From: Muribaculum sp. An289
GTDB taxonomy: Bacteria; Bacteroidota; Bacteroidia; Bacteroidales; UBA932
NCBI RefSeq assembly: GCF_002159555.1
Contig: NZ_NFIV01000009.1
Location: 31,727 to 95,726 of the forward strand
Length of the DNA stretch: 64,000 bases
Direction of reading: 5' to 3'
The position numbers and the translations under genes are program-made. The notes under the pieces were generated by a model. That model made no database searches, was not told the DNA's origin, and saw nothing but the letters and a program-made list of their open reading frames with translations. Each line of letters starts with the position of its first letter. Positions within the stretch are counted from its first letter, which is position 1. This document shows, one piece after another, positions 8,099 to 17,113 of the stretch.

Positions 8099-10450
8099 AT
8101 GAAAGAAAAAACGAGAAAGAGGATAATAAAGTGGTGGTGGATAGTGGTTTGTTCCTGCATTGCGGCAGTGCTGCTCCTTGTGGTCGGAACGGGGCTGTTT
8201 GCGGAAATCCCGTCCTTCGAGGAACTGGAAAACCCTGAAAGCAAGGAGGCGACCCTTCTGTTGGCCGACGGCGGGGAGGTGCTGAGCACATATCATATAG
8301 AAAACAGGTCATACGTGGATTACGACGAGCTTTCCCCGTATCTTGTCGAAGCGGCCGTCGCCACCGAGGATGTGCGTTTCTACAAGCATAGCGGAATAGA
8401 TTTCAGAAGCCTTGCGAGGGTGGGCGTAAAGACATTGCTTCTCGGCCAGAGCAGCCAGGGAGGCGGAAGTACCATTACCCAGCAGCTTGCCAAGACACTG
8501 TATCCGAGGGAGGAACTCGGAAGGCGCATCCCTGTCGTATGGCAGGTGAAGATGGTCATTACCAAGATGAAGGAGTGGATAACCGCCGTAAAACTGGAGC
8601 GGAATTATACGAAGGAAGAAATCATGGACATGTACATGAATGCCGTTTTCTTCGGGAGCAATGCATACGGTATAAAATCGGCTTCGCAGACGTTTTTCGG
8701 CAAGGAGCCTTCGGAGCTTACGGTGGAAGAGGCTGCCACGCTTGTGGGAATGGTGAACAAGCCGACAAGGTACAATCCCGCCCTCAATCCGGAGTCTTCC
8801 CTGAAAAGGCGCAATTTCGTCCTTTCACAGATGGAAAAGGCAGGTTATCTGACTGCTGCCGAGAGGGATTCGATATCCCTGATTCCTATCGAGCTGTCAT
8901 ATCAAGTGCTTGACCACAATTCTGGAATCGCTCCATATTTCAGGGATATGCTGAGGAGGGTGATGAATGCCAAGGAGCCGAAAAGGAGTTCCTACTCCAC
9001 ATACGAGGATTATGTCGCGGATTCCTTGCTTTGGGCGGATGACGGCCTTTACGGGTGGCTGAACAAAAACTTCAAGCCGGACGGTTCCAGGTACGATCTG
9101 GACAGGGACGGGCTGAGGATTCATACCACTATCAATTACAAGATGCAGCAATATGCCGAGGAGGCCGTGGCCGAACATCTCGGCCTCGATTTGCAGAAAG
9201 CATTTTTCCGCGACCTCTCAAAAAAACGCAATGCCCCGTTTTCCAATGACATAGATGCGAAGACACGGGACAGGGTGATGAAACAGGCGAGGCGTTGGAG
9301 CGACAGGTACCGTAACATGAAGGCCTCCGGCGCTTCCGAGCAGGAGATTCTGAAGAGTTTCGGCGAGCCTGTGAAAATGAGGGTGTTCTCATGGAACGCC
9401 AAGGGACATATAGACACGGTAATGACCCCTGACGATTCCATCAGATATTATAAGTCCATATTGCGTGCGGCCTTCATCGCAATGGAACCGAATACCGGTG
9501 AGATAAAGGCCTATGTAGGCGGACCGAACTACCGTTATTTCAAGTATGACAATGCCCGTCAGGGAAAGAGGCAGGTCGGCTCTACAATAAAGCCGTTCCT
9601 GTATACGCTTGCCATGCAGGAAGGCATGTCTCCGTGCGACAAGGTCGTGAACGTGCCTCAGACTTTCATCATAGGCGATACTACCTGGACTCCGAAGAGT
9701 ACCGACAGGGACGAATGGATAGGCCGTACCGTTACGCTGAAGTGGGGCCTTACCAAGAGCAGCAACAATATATCGGCGTATCTGATGAAGCGTTTCGGGC
9801 CTGAAGCCATAGTCGAGATGTGCCATAAGATGGGTGTCCAGAGTTTTCTGGACCCTGTGCCTTCGCTTTGCGCCGGTCCGGCGGATTTGAGCCTGTATGA
9901 AATGGTGGGTGCCTACAATACTTATCCGAGCAGGGGCGTGCATGTGGATCCGATTTTCGTGACACGTATAGAAGATAATATGGGGAATGTCCTCAGTGAG
10001 TTCAATGCGAGGAAAAGGGAGGCTATAAGCGAGCAGACGGCATATCTGATGGTCAATCTGATGCAGGGTGTCGTCAATGACGGTACGGCGATGAGGCTGA
10101 GATGGAAATACGGGATAAAGGGAGAGCTTGCCGGCAAGACAGGTACCACCAATGACCAGGCCGACGGCTGGTTCATAGGCTATACCCCGAAACTGACTGG
10201 CGGAGTGTGGGTCGGTGCCGAAGACAGGCAGGTGCATTTCGAATCCCTGGCCTTGGGAGGAGGTTCCAACATGGCCCTCCCCGTATGGGGCATTTTCATG
10301 AATAAGGTATTGAAGGACGGGACTCTCGGCATTTCCGAGCAGGACAAGTTCATTGCTCCCGTGGGAATGACCCTGAATCTTGATTGCGACGGGAGCGATG
10401 CGGATGCGGAAACCTCGTCGGGCTATGATGAAGAATCTTTTTTCGATTGA
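8099..10450 (+). CDS. mrcA: Class A penicillin-binding protein 1A (bifunctional)
   Basis: 783 aa. An N-terminal membrane anchor (~12-34) is followed by a GT51 glycosyltransferase domain with ATEDVRFYKHSG (catalytic Glu90) and GGSTITQQLAK (~122-132). The transpeptidase domain has S495-TIK498, SSNN (554-557) and K680-TG. It polymerises lipid II and cross-links the strands. An acidic, serine-rich C-terminal tail overlaps nothing. The ddl ATG comes one base after the TGA, so PBP1A, ddl and prmC form a tight rightward run. The class is certain; 1A versus other class A subtypes is the usual Bacteroidota assignment. Confidence 0.94.
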   Translation: MKEKTRKRIIKWWWIVVCSCIAAVLLLVVGTGLFAEIPSFEELENPESKEATLLLADGGEVLSTYHIENRSYVDYDELSPYLVEAAVATEDVRFYKHSGIDFRSLARVGVKTLLLGQSSQGGGSTITQQLAKTLYPREELGRRIPVVWQVKMVITKMKEWITAVKLERNYTKEEIMDMYMNAVFFGSNAYGIKSASQTFFGKEPSELTVEEAATLVGMVNKPTRYNPALNPESSLKRRNFVLSQMEKAGYLTAAERDSISLIPIELSYQVLDHNSGIAPYFRDMLRRVMNAKEPKRSSYSTYEDYVADSLLWADDGLYGWLNKNFKPDGSRYDLDRDGLRIHTTINYKMQQYAEEAVAEHLGLDLQKAFFRDLSKKRNAPFSNDIDAKTRDRVMKQARRWSDRYRNMKASGASEQEILKSFGEPVKMRVFSWNAKGHIDTVMTPDDSIRYYKSILRAAFIAMEPNTGEIKAYVGGPNYRYFKYDNARQGKRQVGSTIKPFLYTLAMQEGMSPCDKVVNVPQTFIIGDTTWTPKSTDRDEWIGRTVTLKWGLTKSSNNISAYLMKRFGPEAIVEMCHKMGVQSFLDPVPSLCAGPADLSLYEMVGAYNTYPSRGVHVDPIFVTRIEDNMGNVLSEFNARKREAISEQTAYLMVNLMQGVVNDGTAMRLRWKYGIKGELAGKTGTTNDQADGWFIGYTPKLTGGVWVGAEDRQVHFESLALGGGSNMALPVWGIFMNKVLKDGTLGISEQDKFIAPVGMTLNLDCDGSDADAETSSGYDEESFFD

Positions 10451-10451
10451 T

Positions 10452-11462
10452 ATGAGACCGGTCATTGCTGTGATTTACGGAGGCAATTCCTCCGAATATG
10501 AAATATCCGTGCAGAGCGGCAGGTTTGTGGCCGCCAATATAGACACTTCCCGTTATGAAGTCCTGGAAATGGATTTCAAGGGCCTTTCATGGCGGATAGT
10601 CAGTGTCGACGGCGAAGTTTTGCCGTCAGGCGGAGTCGAAGTGGACAAGAATGACTTCTCGGTAGTTCTCAACGGCAGGAAAGTGCTGATAGACTATGCG
10701 TTCATTATGATTCACGGAACTCCCGGGGAAAACGGGCTTTTGCAGGCCTACCTTGAAATGCTCGGAATCCCTTCGAGCGGCTGTTCGTCTTTCGTATCCG
10801 CTGTCACCTTCGATAAATTTTCGGCCAAAAGTTATCTAAGGGATACCGGAATCTGTCATCTGGCGGATGATATTCTGTTGCACCCGGGAGATTCGTGCAG
10901 TCCTCAGGAGGCCGTTTCGAAACTCGGTCTTCCCATGTTCGTAAAGCCTACGGACAGCGGCAGCAGCTTCGGGGTGACGAAGGTGAAATCCCCTGAAGAA
11001 TTCCTTCCCGCCGTGGATTATGCTTTCGCGGAAGGTAAAACCGTTATTGCGGAAAAATTCATTTCCGGGAGGGAGATCGACGATGCCGTCTATTTTGACG
11101 GGAAACAGGTGATAGCCCTGCCTCCGGTGCAGATTGTGCCGCAAAAGGAGTATTTCGATTTCGAAGCGAAATATGAAGGCTGGAGTAAGGAAATCTGTCC
11201 TGCTCCCATCACGGAGGCGGAAGACCGGATGATACGCGAATGTTCCGTCCGGATATATGAGCGTTTCGGCTGCCGCGGTTTTGTGAGGGTGGATTATTTC
11301 CTTACCGATTCGGGAGAACTCTTCTTTTTGGAAATGAATACCGTTCCGGGTATGACGGCCGAGAGTCTCGTGCCGAAGGAAATAAGGGCTGCCGGAATGG
11401 ACGTCCGTGATTTTCTTTCCGTTATAATCGAAACCACTTTCGATGGAGGACGCAGACACTGA
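10452..11462 (+). CDS. ddl: D-alanine--D-alanine ligase
   Basis: 336 aa from the ATG at 10452, which begins MRPVIAVIYGGNSSEYE, the conserved Ddl N-terminus. The ATP-grasp core is present: GLPMFVKPTDSGSSFGVTKV (~156-175), the GREIDDAVYFDG region, and FFLEMNTVPGMT at ~290-301 with metal ligands in EMN. It makes D-Ala-D-Ala for peptidoglycan precursors, fitting the adjacent transpeptidase. An open frame starting at 10380 overlaps the PBP gene and is not the real start. Its TGA shares one base with the prmC ATG. Confidence 0.95.
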   Translation: MRPVIAVIYGGNSSEYEISVQSGRFVAANIDTSRYEVLEMDFKGLSWRIVSVDGEVLPSGGVEVDKNDFSVVLNGRKVLIDYAFIMIHGTPGENGLLQAYLEMLGIPSSGCSSFVSAVTFDKFSAKSYLRDTGICHLADDILLHPGDSCSPQEAVSKLGLPMFVKPTDSGSSFGVTKVKSPEEFLPAVDYAFAEGKTVIAEKFISGREIDDAVYFDGKQVIALPPVQIVPQKEYFDFEAKYEGWSKEICPAPITEAEDRMIRECSVRIYERFGCRGFVRVDYFLTDSGELFFLEMNTVPGMTAESLVPKEIRAAGMDVRDFLSVIIETTFDGGRRH

Positions 11463-12349
11463 TGCCTTTGACCCTTTCCCGTTTTGTCCGCGATGCCGTT
11501 TCGCGCCTGGAAAAATGTTATTCCGGCGATGAAGCGCGTTCCATCGTGCTCGGACTGTGCGGGGATTTTCTCGGGACGGAGCGTTTCGAGCATGTGATAA
11601 ACCCGGATTATCCCATATCTGTGGAGAATGAGGCCCGTCTGGAGGAGGCCATGCGGCGTTTGGAAAATATGGAACCGCTCCAGTATGTTACGGGCAAGGC
11701 TTATTTTTACGGAATGGAACTGTATGTGGACAAGGCGGTACTTATTCCAAGGCAGGAAACGGAGGAGCTGTGCCGGCTTGCGCTGGATTCATTCCGGACT
11801 TCCGGAAACCGTTCCCATGGGGCGGGGAATCTGCCGGGAAGCGGCCTGCGGATTCTGGATGTCTGTACCGGTTCCGGATGCATCGCCTGGGCCATGTCCG
11901 CCAATCTTCCCGGGGCTGCCGTTTTCGGATGCGACATATCGTATCCCGCCCTTGAGATTGCCTCTTCCCAGAAAACCGGTGCCCGTTGTCCTGTGTTTTT
12001 CCAAAACGATATCCTTTCCGGCGATTTTCCCGTAACCGATGATTTCGATGCGATATTGTCCAATCCGCCCTATGTGACATCTTCGGAAAAACGGCTGATG
12101 TCCCGGAACGTCCTCGATTATGAGCCTCATTCGGCCTTGTTCGTCACAGACGAGGACCCGTTGGTGTTTTACCGTGCCTTGGCCGGCCTGGCCTCTGCGC
12201 ATTTGAAACCGGAAGGGTTCGGTATCGTTGAAATCAACGAAGCCTTCGGTGACGGCTGTCGCGGACTCTTTATGGACTACGGATTTTCAAATAGTGTCAT
12301 AATCAAGGATTTGAACGGGAAAGACCGGTTCTGCCGCTTTTCAAGATGA
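11462..12349 (+). CDS. prmC: Release factor glutamine methyltransferase PrmC
   Basis: 295 aa. It methylates the GGQ glutamine of peptide chain release factors using SAM. The N-terminal helical domain is followed by a Rossmann methyltransferase with ILDVCTGSGCIAWAM (SAM motif I, ~129-143) and the diagnostic NPPYVTSSE motif (~200-208) that binds the target glutamine. The RQETEEL motif before motif I is also typical of HemK/PrmC. It overlaps the ddl stop by one base (TGATG). Confidence 0.95.
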   Translation: MPLTLSRFVRDAVSRLEKCYSGDEARSIVLGLCGDFLGTERFEHVINPDYPISVENEARLEEAMRRLENMEPLQYVTGKAYFYGMELYVDKAVLIPRQETEELCRLALDSFRTSGNRSHGAGNLPGSGLRILDVCTGSGCIAWAMSANLPGAAVFGCDISYPALEIASSQKTGARCPVFFQNDILSGDFPVTDDFDAILSNPPYVTSSEKRLMSRNVLDYEPHSALFVTDEDPLVFYRALAGLASAHLKPEGFGIVEINEAFGDGCRGLFMDYGFSNSVIIKDLNGKDRFCRFSR

Positions 12350-12444
12350 GAGGCGTAACCGCATATTGATTTCCAAGATTATATAATTTCTTTCACCCCA
12401 GGTTTCTTTTTCTTTTTTTGAGTTTTTTTCTCTCCCCGTTGTGA

Positions 12445-12452
12445 TAATTTTG
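12445..12452 (+). promoter_or_regulatory. Promoter -7 element before the 12531 lipoprotein
   Basis: TAATTTTG in the 181-base gap after prmC. Initiation just downstream would put the hairpin at 12458-12495 at the very 5' end of the mRNA. Confidence 0.5.
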
Positions 12453-12457
12453 TCCGC

Positions 12458-12495
12458 AGAAGCCTGAATTTTTGGAAAATTTTTAAACAGCTTCT
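12458..12495 (+). repeat. Leader hairpin sharing an arm with the pheS-downstream hairpin
   Basis: AGAAGC (12458-12463) can pair with GCTTCT (12490-12495). The right arm, AATTTTTAAACAGCTTCT, is identical over 18 bases to the right arm of the 63490-63534 hairpin. It lies in the predicted leader of the lipoprotein gene. Role unknown. Confidence 0.4.
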
Positions 12496-12530
12496 TAATA
12501 TTTATGGACAAATTTAGAGTGGAGGGTGTT

Positions 12531-13760
12531 ATGAAGAAGAGAAGAATTTTTGTCTTGCCGGCCTTGCTTTTGTCAGCCGCGGCTGTTGCCAATGTTTCGT
12601 GCGAGAAGTCGCCGGATGGTCCGTCGGACAACCGTTATGAGGATATCCAGTACAGTGCCGAAGCCGAAAGGCTGGAGCGGATTGCGGCGTTCCTGTCCGA
12701 TGCAGTTTCGGATCCGGCAGTGCTCGATGAAGTCCATTCGGCCGTTGGCGAGTCCTATGACGACGGTTACGATGAGGAGTATCTTTTTACCAATGTGGTG
12801 GCAAATCCCGGGAAAGGTACCGGAAGCAGGGTTGTCAAATCGTCGGAATACGGGCAGGGAGCTTTGTTCAGGCAGATGGTGGCCACTGTGAGCGGCGATA
12901 CCGGCTTCCCGGGGATTTCCGTCAAGTCCGACGGATATGCTTCCGCTTTCATGGATTCTCTGGCGGCTTCGGATATCCAGATTTACTGGCCTTATTATGA
13001 TAGGTGGGACGGAAAGTCGGAGCCGGTAGTCACTTTCGACCATGGCCGGGACGATGAATGGAATTACGGTTTCATATTGCGCAAGGACGCTTCCGGAAAG
13101 AAGGTTGTGTCGCGGGTGCTCGTCGACGAGGCATACGCAAAAGAGCATCCGGTATGGGTCGTAAACCTTAACAGGGACAGAAACTATGTGCCGTTGAAAG
13201 CTGCGGAAGGTCCTTCGGATTGGGAAAATGGCATTCAGGGCATTCCGACCAAGACGGGTGAAACCATATATTCCCTGATGCTGAGGAGTTTCACTGCATT
13301 GAAGAACTATGACTGCTGGCTTGCGGGCGCATCTGAATATTTTATAAAGGCCGGGGCGATAGAGAGTTTTACGGCGGCGACCGAGGCGGAGATGGAACTG
13401 TTTTCCCCTACGATTACGGATTTTTATCTTGTAGTAAGGAGGAGCGAGGTAGGTGTTCCCAAGGAGGTAAATACCATAATGGTTTCAGACTGGACCTTGC
13501 AAATGAGCAGTATCGCCCTTATGATAGTGGAGGACGACGGGGGGAAGAAAACGAGCTGGGATACCGAGCTTATGGTAAAGATAAATTCGAAAAGCTACGG
13601 GATTACGGTATCCATTCCTCTCAATTCCCGTGATGACATCGTGTGGAGGGGCTCGTTAAGCAGCCGGTACCTGTTTGCCACGGATGCTTCCCATACCAAG
13701 TTCAACGATGTCCTGCTGGATATAGAGATAGTGGAAACATACAATAATTCCGATTGGTAA
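12531..13760 (+). CDS. Lipoprotein of unknown function
   Basis: 409 aa from the ATG at 12531 (MKKRRIFVLP). A lipoprotein signal peptide ends in the lipobox ANVSCEK, so it is probably lipid-anchored in the outer or inner membrane. I recognise no domain. It is acidic and rich in D/E and aromatic residues, with a YYDRWDGKSEPVVTFDHG segment around 154-171. An in-frame ATG at 12504 would add 9 charged residues before the signal peptide and is less likely. A small HTH gene starts 8 bases after its stop, suggesting a two-gene operon. Confidence 0.75.
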   Translation: MKKRRIFVLPALLLSAAAVANVSCEKSPDGPSDNRYEDIQYSAEAERLERIAAFLSDAVSDPAVLDEVHSAVGESYDDGYDEEYLFTNVVANPGKGTGSRVVKSSEYGQGALFRQMVATVSGDTGFPGISVKSDGYASAFMDSLAASDIQIYWPYYDRWDGKSEPVVTFDHGRDDEWNYGFILRKDASGKKVVSRVLVDEAYAKEHPVWVVNLNRDRNYVPLKAAEGPSDWENGIQGIPTKTGETIYSLMLRSFTALKNYDCWLAGASEYFIKAGAIESFTAATEAEMELFSPTITDFYLVVRRSEVGVPKEVNTIMVSDWTLQMSSIALMIVEDDGGKKTSWDTELMVKINSKSYGITVSIPLNSRDDIVWRGSLSSRYLFATDASHTKFNDVLLDIEIVETYNNSDW

Positions 13761-13768
13761 TATTTATT

Positions 13769-13993
13769 ATGGAAATTTACAAAGAAGTGGCATTGAGGAT
13801 TCAATGGATTTTGCGCTCGAAAGGTATGACACAGAGCGACCTTGCCCGCATGCTCGGGAAAAACGATTCGGAAATATCCGTCTGGCTCGGAGGGAACCAC
13901 AATTTTACCATTTCGACATTGAGGAAGGTGGAAATGGCTCTGGGGAAAAACATAATAAGGGTGGTCGGCTCCCGGAATGAGGATGGCAATTGA
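13769..13993 (+). CDS. Small XRE-type helix-turn-helix protein
   Basis: 74 aa, essentially one HTH domain: GMTQSDLARMLGKNDSEISV (~20-39) followed by NFTISTLRKVEMALG. This matches the Cro/C1 (HTH_3) pattern, as in short regulators and antitoxins. The start at 13769 (MEIYKEVAL) is 8 bases after the lipoprotein stop. No toxin-like partner is visible next to it, so I would not call it an antitoxin. It may regulate its own operon or the lipoprotein gene. Confidence 0.75.
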   Translation: MEIYKEVALRIQWILRSKGMTQSDLARMLGKNDSEISVWLGGNHNFTISTLRKVEMALGKNIIRVVGSRNEDGN

Positions 13994-14087
13994 CGGGCAT
14001 CGGAAAGCATTGACAGGTATAGGAAGGCATCGTTGGTTTGTCGGAACTGCTTGCTGGATTTGCAGTGCCGTTTTCAAAACTGTTTGT

Positions 14088-14095
14088 TAATTTTG
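14088..14095 (+). promoter_or_regulatory. Promoter -7 element before radA
   Basis: TAATTTTG followed by CAG matches TAnnTTTG and ends 22 bases before the radA ATG. Confidence 0.6.
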
Positions 14096-14117
14096 CAGTC
14101 GTTAAGAGTTTTGTGCC

Positions 14118-15482
14118 ATGGCGAAAAATAAAACTGTATGGTACTGCAAATCCTGCGGTGCCGAAAGTCTCAAATGGATGGGAATGTGCCCGGTTTGCGG
14201 GGAATGGAATACGATGGTGGAGGCGCCGGCGCCGTCCAGGAAGCATGATTCCAACAGGGAACTTCCCGGAAGCGGAATGCCCCCGAAACTGATTTCGGAA
14301 GTGGATTTGTCGTCCGAGCAGAGGTTTTCGCTCGATTCTCCCGAATTCGACAGATTGTTGGGCGGAGGCATGGTAAAGGGCTCTCTGATTCTTCTTGGCG
14401 GGGAACCGGGAATAGGCAAGTCCACGCTTTCTTTGCAGATACCACTGCATTGCCCTTCCCTGAAGACCCTGTATGTTTCCGGGGAGGAGAGCGTAAATCA
14501 GGTCAGGATGCGGGCGCAACGGCTCGGAGGCAGTGGGGAGTCCTGTTATGTCTACAGTGAAACCCTTGTCGAGAACATTCTTTCGGAAGTCCGTAAGATT
14601 GAGCCAGATTTGCTGATTGTGGATTCGATTCAGACTGTTTATTCGGAAAATGTGGAGTCTTCGCCGGGTACGGTGGGCCAGGTGCGCGAGTGTGCGGCGA
14701 AATTCCTGAGGTATGCCAAGGAAAGCGGTGTCCCTGTGATATTGATAGGCCATATAACGAAGGACGGGATGATAGCAGGGCCTAAGATATTGGAGCATAT
14801 TGTGGATGTGGTCCTTCAATTCGAGGGTGACAACAGCGGGGCCTACCGTCTGTTGCGGAGCATCAAGAACCGTTTCGGCTCGACTTCCGAGATTGCCGTA
14901 TATGAAATGACGTCCAGTGGTTTGCAGGAGGTGGCGAATCCTTCGGACATGCTTATCCCGATGCACGGGGAGCCCTTGAGCGGCATAGCCGTTTCGGCCA
15001 TGATGGACGGGACGAGGCCTTTCCTCATAGAGACACAGGCCCTGGTGAGCAGTGCCGCATACGGTACTCCGCAGCGGTCGGCTACGGGATTCGATGTGCG
15101 CAGGATGAATATGCTGCTTGCGGTTCTGGAAAAGCGTGCCGGTTTCCGTATCGGGGTCAAGGATGTGTTTCTGAATATGGCCGGAGGTCTGAGGGTAAAT
15201 GATCCCGCATGCGACCTTGCCGTAATAAGTGCGGTGCTTTCTTCCAACTTCGATTTGCCGATTTCCGCCAAAACATGTTTTTGCGGGGAAGTGGGGCTGA
15301 GCGGAGAAATCAGGCCTGTTTCGCAGACAGACAGGATGATAATGGAGGCGTCTAAAATAGGTTTCGACCGGATATTCATATCCTCTTTCACTTCTTTGCC
15401 GGATGTTTTCGAGCATAAGGGTATCGAAATCGTGAAAATTCCGGACGTTCCACAGCTGTGCCGCATATTGTTTAAGGAGTGA
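14118..15482 (+). CDS. radA: DNA repair protein RadA (Sms)
   Basis: 454 aa. A C4 zinc finger opens the protein (CKSCG at 10-14, CPVCGEW at 24-30). A RecA-like ATPase with Walker A GGEPGIGKST (94-103), the RadA-specific KNRFGS motif and a C-terminal Lon-protease-like domain (residues ~290-454) follow. RadA is a branch-migration helicase in homologous recombination. The ATG at 14118 gives the canonical MAKNKTVWYC start and has a promoter element just upstream. It converges on dacB, with 21 bases between stops. Confidence 0.96.
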   Translation: MAKNKTVWYCKSCGAESLKWMGMCPVCGEWNTMVEAPAPSRKHDSNRELPGSGMPPKLISEVDLSSEQRFSLDSPEFDRLLGGGMVKGSLILLGGEPGIGKSTLSLQIPLHCPSLKTLYVSGEESVNQVRMRAQRLGGSGESCYVYSETLVENILSEVRKIEPDLLIVDSIQTVYSENVESSPGTVGQVRECAAKFLRYAKESGVPVILIGHITKDGMIAGPKILEHIVDVVLQFEGDNSGAYRLLRSIKNRFGSTSEIAVYEMTSSGLQEVANPSDMLIPMHGEPLSGIAVSAMMDGTRPFLIETQALVSSAAYGTPQRSATGFDVRRMNMLLAVLEKRAGFRIGVKDVFLNMAGGLRVNDPACDLAVISAVLSSNFDLPISAKTCFCGEVGLSGEIRPVSQTDRMIMEASKIGFDRIFISSFTSLPDVFEHKGIEIVKIPDVPQLCRILFKE

Positions 15483-15503
15483 CTGTTTAAGAAGTGAGGA
15501 CGG

Positions 15504-17003
15504 TTATAGGACGATGCTTTTCCCGGGCATCAGTTCGGCAAGCAGGGCTTTGAGGATTTCTTCGATTGCTTTCTGCATGTCGGAACCTTTTCCCGCATGG
15601 TTGTTGGACATGAGGGCGAAGGATACAGGTTTTTTTCGGTTGTCCGGGAATATGTAGCCTGCATAGCATCTTACTCCGGACATGGAGCCGCTTTTTGCCC
15701 TTATCCTCGATGAATATTCCGGCTTCACGTCCTTTAGGACATGTTTGAGCGTGCCTTCATGACCTGGAACGGGCAGGGACTCGATGAAGGCATCTCCCTC
15801 CGGCCCGGCTGCTGCCTTTGACAGGAAGGTGGAAAGGAAACGGGCTGAAACCAGGTTCTGCCTCGAAAGTCCGCTCCCGTCCGTCTGGCGGTAGCCTTTC
15901 GTGTCGATTCCCATCTCATCGAGAAGTTTTCCGGCCGTTTTTATTGCGGTCTCGTAAGATGCGGAGCCTCCTGTTTGCAGGCCGGTCATTTTGAACAGTG
16001 TCTCGGCGTACATGTTGTTACTTTCCATGTTCGTCTTGGCGACAATCGAGGAAAGGGACTCGGAATACGTGGTGATTATATAATGCAGGGAGTCCCGGTC
16101 GGCGAATTCCGAAGGGTCCCTTGTCGTGAACCGTCCGGTGTCCATCGGCCCGGAGAGGGAATTGATGCCGTTGGCCGCAAGGTACCGGTCGAAATGGTAT
16201 GCACAGGTCATTGCCGGATATTTGTTGCAGCATTCTTCGATGTTTATGCCTCCGTTTATGGGATAGCTTCCGCGGATTTCCGCGACAGGGCAGAGCTCGG
16301 AAGTATAGAGAAGGATGGTGTTGGGACTCCACCTCGGGCCTGTGGTGGAGAGATTGTCGATGTGCATCCATGGGGTTTCTGGGTAAATCTGCTCGGCGTA
16401 CGGGCGCTGTCCTGTTTTTTCGGCGGGGATTATTCTGATTGAAATGGAGTTTTCATGGAACGAGAGGCCTGATGCCCCCGCTCCGTAATAAGTCCCCAAA
16501 TCGCCCCATTCCCAGGAGCCCGGAGCCATTTCGTCGGGAAAGAATCCGGCATCCCCGATTATGGAACCGGCAATCGAATCTATCCCGGCCGATTTTACCG
16601 CATTGCCCCAAATGTTGAAAAGGGAATCCTGCTTCTTGCGGGTGCTGGCCAATGTAGGATCCGCGCCTCCGATGATATAGAGGTCCCCGTGCAGCGTGCC
16701 GAGGCTGTCCGTGTAACCGCTGTAAGCTATCGACGTCCTGAAACGGAAACCGCTTCCGAGTTCCTGCAGGGCGAGTCCGGTGGTGACTGTTTTCATCGTC
16801 GATGCCGGAACCATGGGATAGTCCGCGTTCCATTCGGCCAGTGTGTTTCCGCCGGCATCCGCTACGGCCAGCGATATTATGCAGCCCTCGCGTATTTCCG
16901 TGTCTTTTATCAGGTCGGTCAGGGTCTGTCCGTGTACGTTGGCCGTGATTGCAGACAGTGCCAGTAATGCGGAAAACGCGTGTGAAAATATTTTATTTGC
17001 CAT
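15504..17003 (-). CDS. dacB: D-alanyl-D-alanine carboxypeptidase/endopeptidase (PBP4, S13)
   Basis: 499 aa with a Sec signal peptide (~1-25). The S13 active site is complete: S68-TMK71, S328-NN330 and K437-SG439. It trims or cleaves peptide cross-links in the periplasm. The large insertion between the SxxK and SxN motifs (~100-300) is normal for PBP4. It is transcribed alone, divergently from galE, with a good promoter element at 17050-17057. Confidence 0.94.
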   Translation of the reverse strand: MANKIFSHAFSALLALSAITANVHGQTLTDLIKDTEIREGCIISLAVADAGGNTLAEWNADYPMVPASTMKTVTTGLALQELGSGFRFRTSIAYSGYTDSLGTLHGDLYIIGGADPTLASTRKKQDSLFNIWGNAVKSAGIDSIAGSIIGDAGFFPDEMAPGSWEWGDLGTYYGAGASGLSFHENSISIRIIPAEKTGQRPYAEQIYPETPWMHIDNLSTTGPRWSPNTILLYTSELCPVAEIRGSYPINGGINIEECCNKYPAMTCAYHFDRYLAANGINSLSGPMDTGRFTTRDPSEFADRDSLHYIITTYSESLSSIVAKTNMESNNMYAETLFKMTGLQTGGSASYETAIKTAGKLLDEMGIDTKGYRQTDGSGLSRQNLVSARFLSTFLSKAAAGPEGDAFIESLPVPGHEGTLKHVLKDVKPEYSSRIRAKSGSMSGVRCYAGYIFPDNRKKPVSFALMSNNHAGKGSDMQKAIEEILKALLAELMPGKSIVL

Positions 17004-17049
17004 TATCTTCTTTTTGCCTTTTTTTAAAAATCAAAACAGCTTTTAATTG

Positions 17050-17057
17050 CAAAAGTA
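17050..17057 (-). promoter_or_regulatory. Promoter -7 element before dacB
   Basis: On the minus strand this reads TACTTTTG followed by C, matching TAnnTTTG. It is 47 bases upstream of the dacB ATG. The divergent galE has only a weaker TATCTTCG at 17072-17079. Confidence 0.55.
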
Positions 17058-17113
17058 GTCCATATTTTTATTATCTTCGTGGCGAAGTATTATGTATCAT
17101 TAAAAATGCTGAT

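Noticed and set aside
13769..13993. Antitoxin of a HigBA-type system
   Set aside because: No toxin-sized gene with RelE/HigB features lies next to it; the neighbour is a 409-aa lipoprotein.
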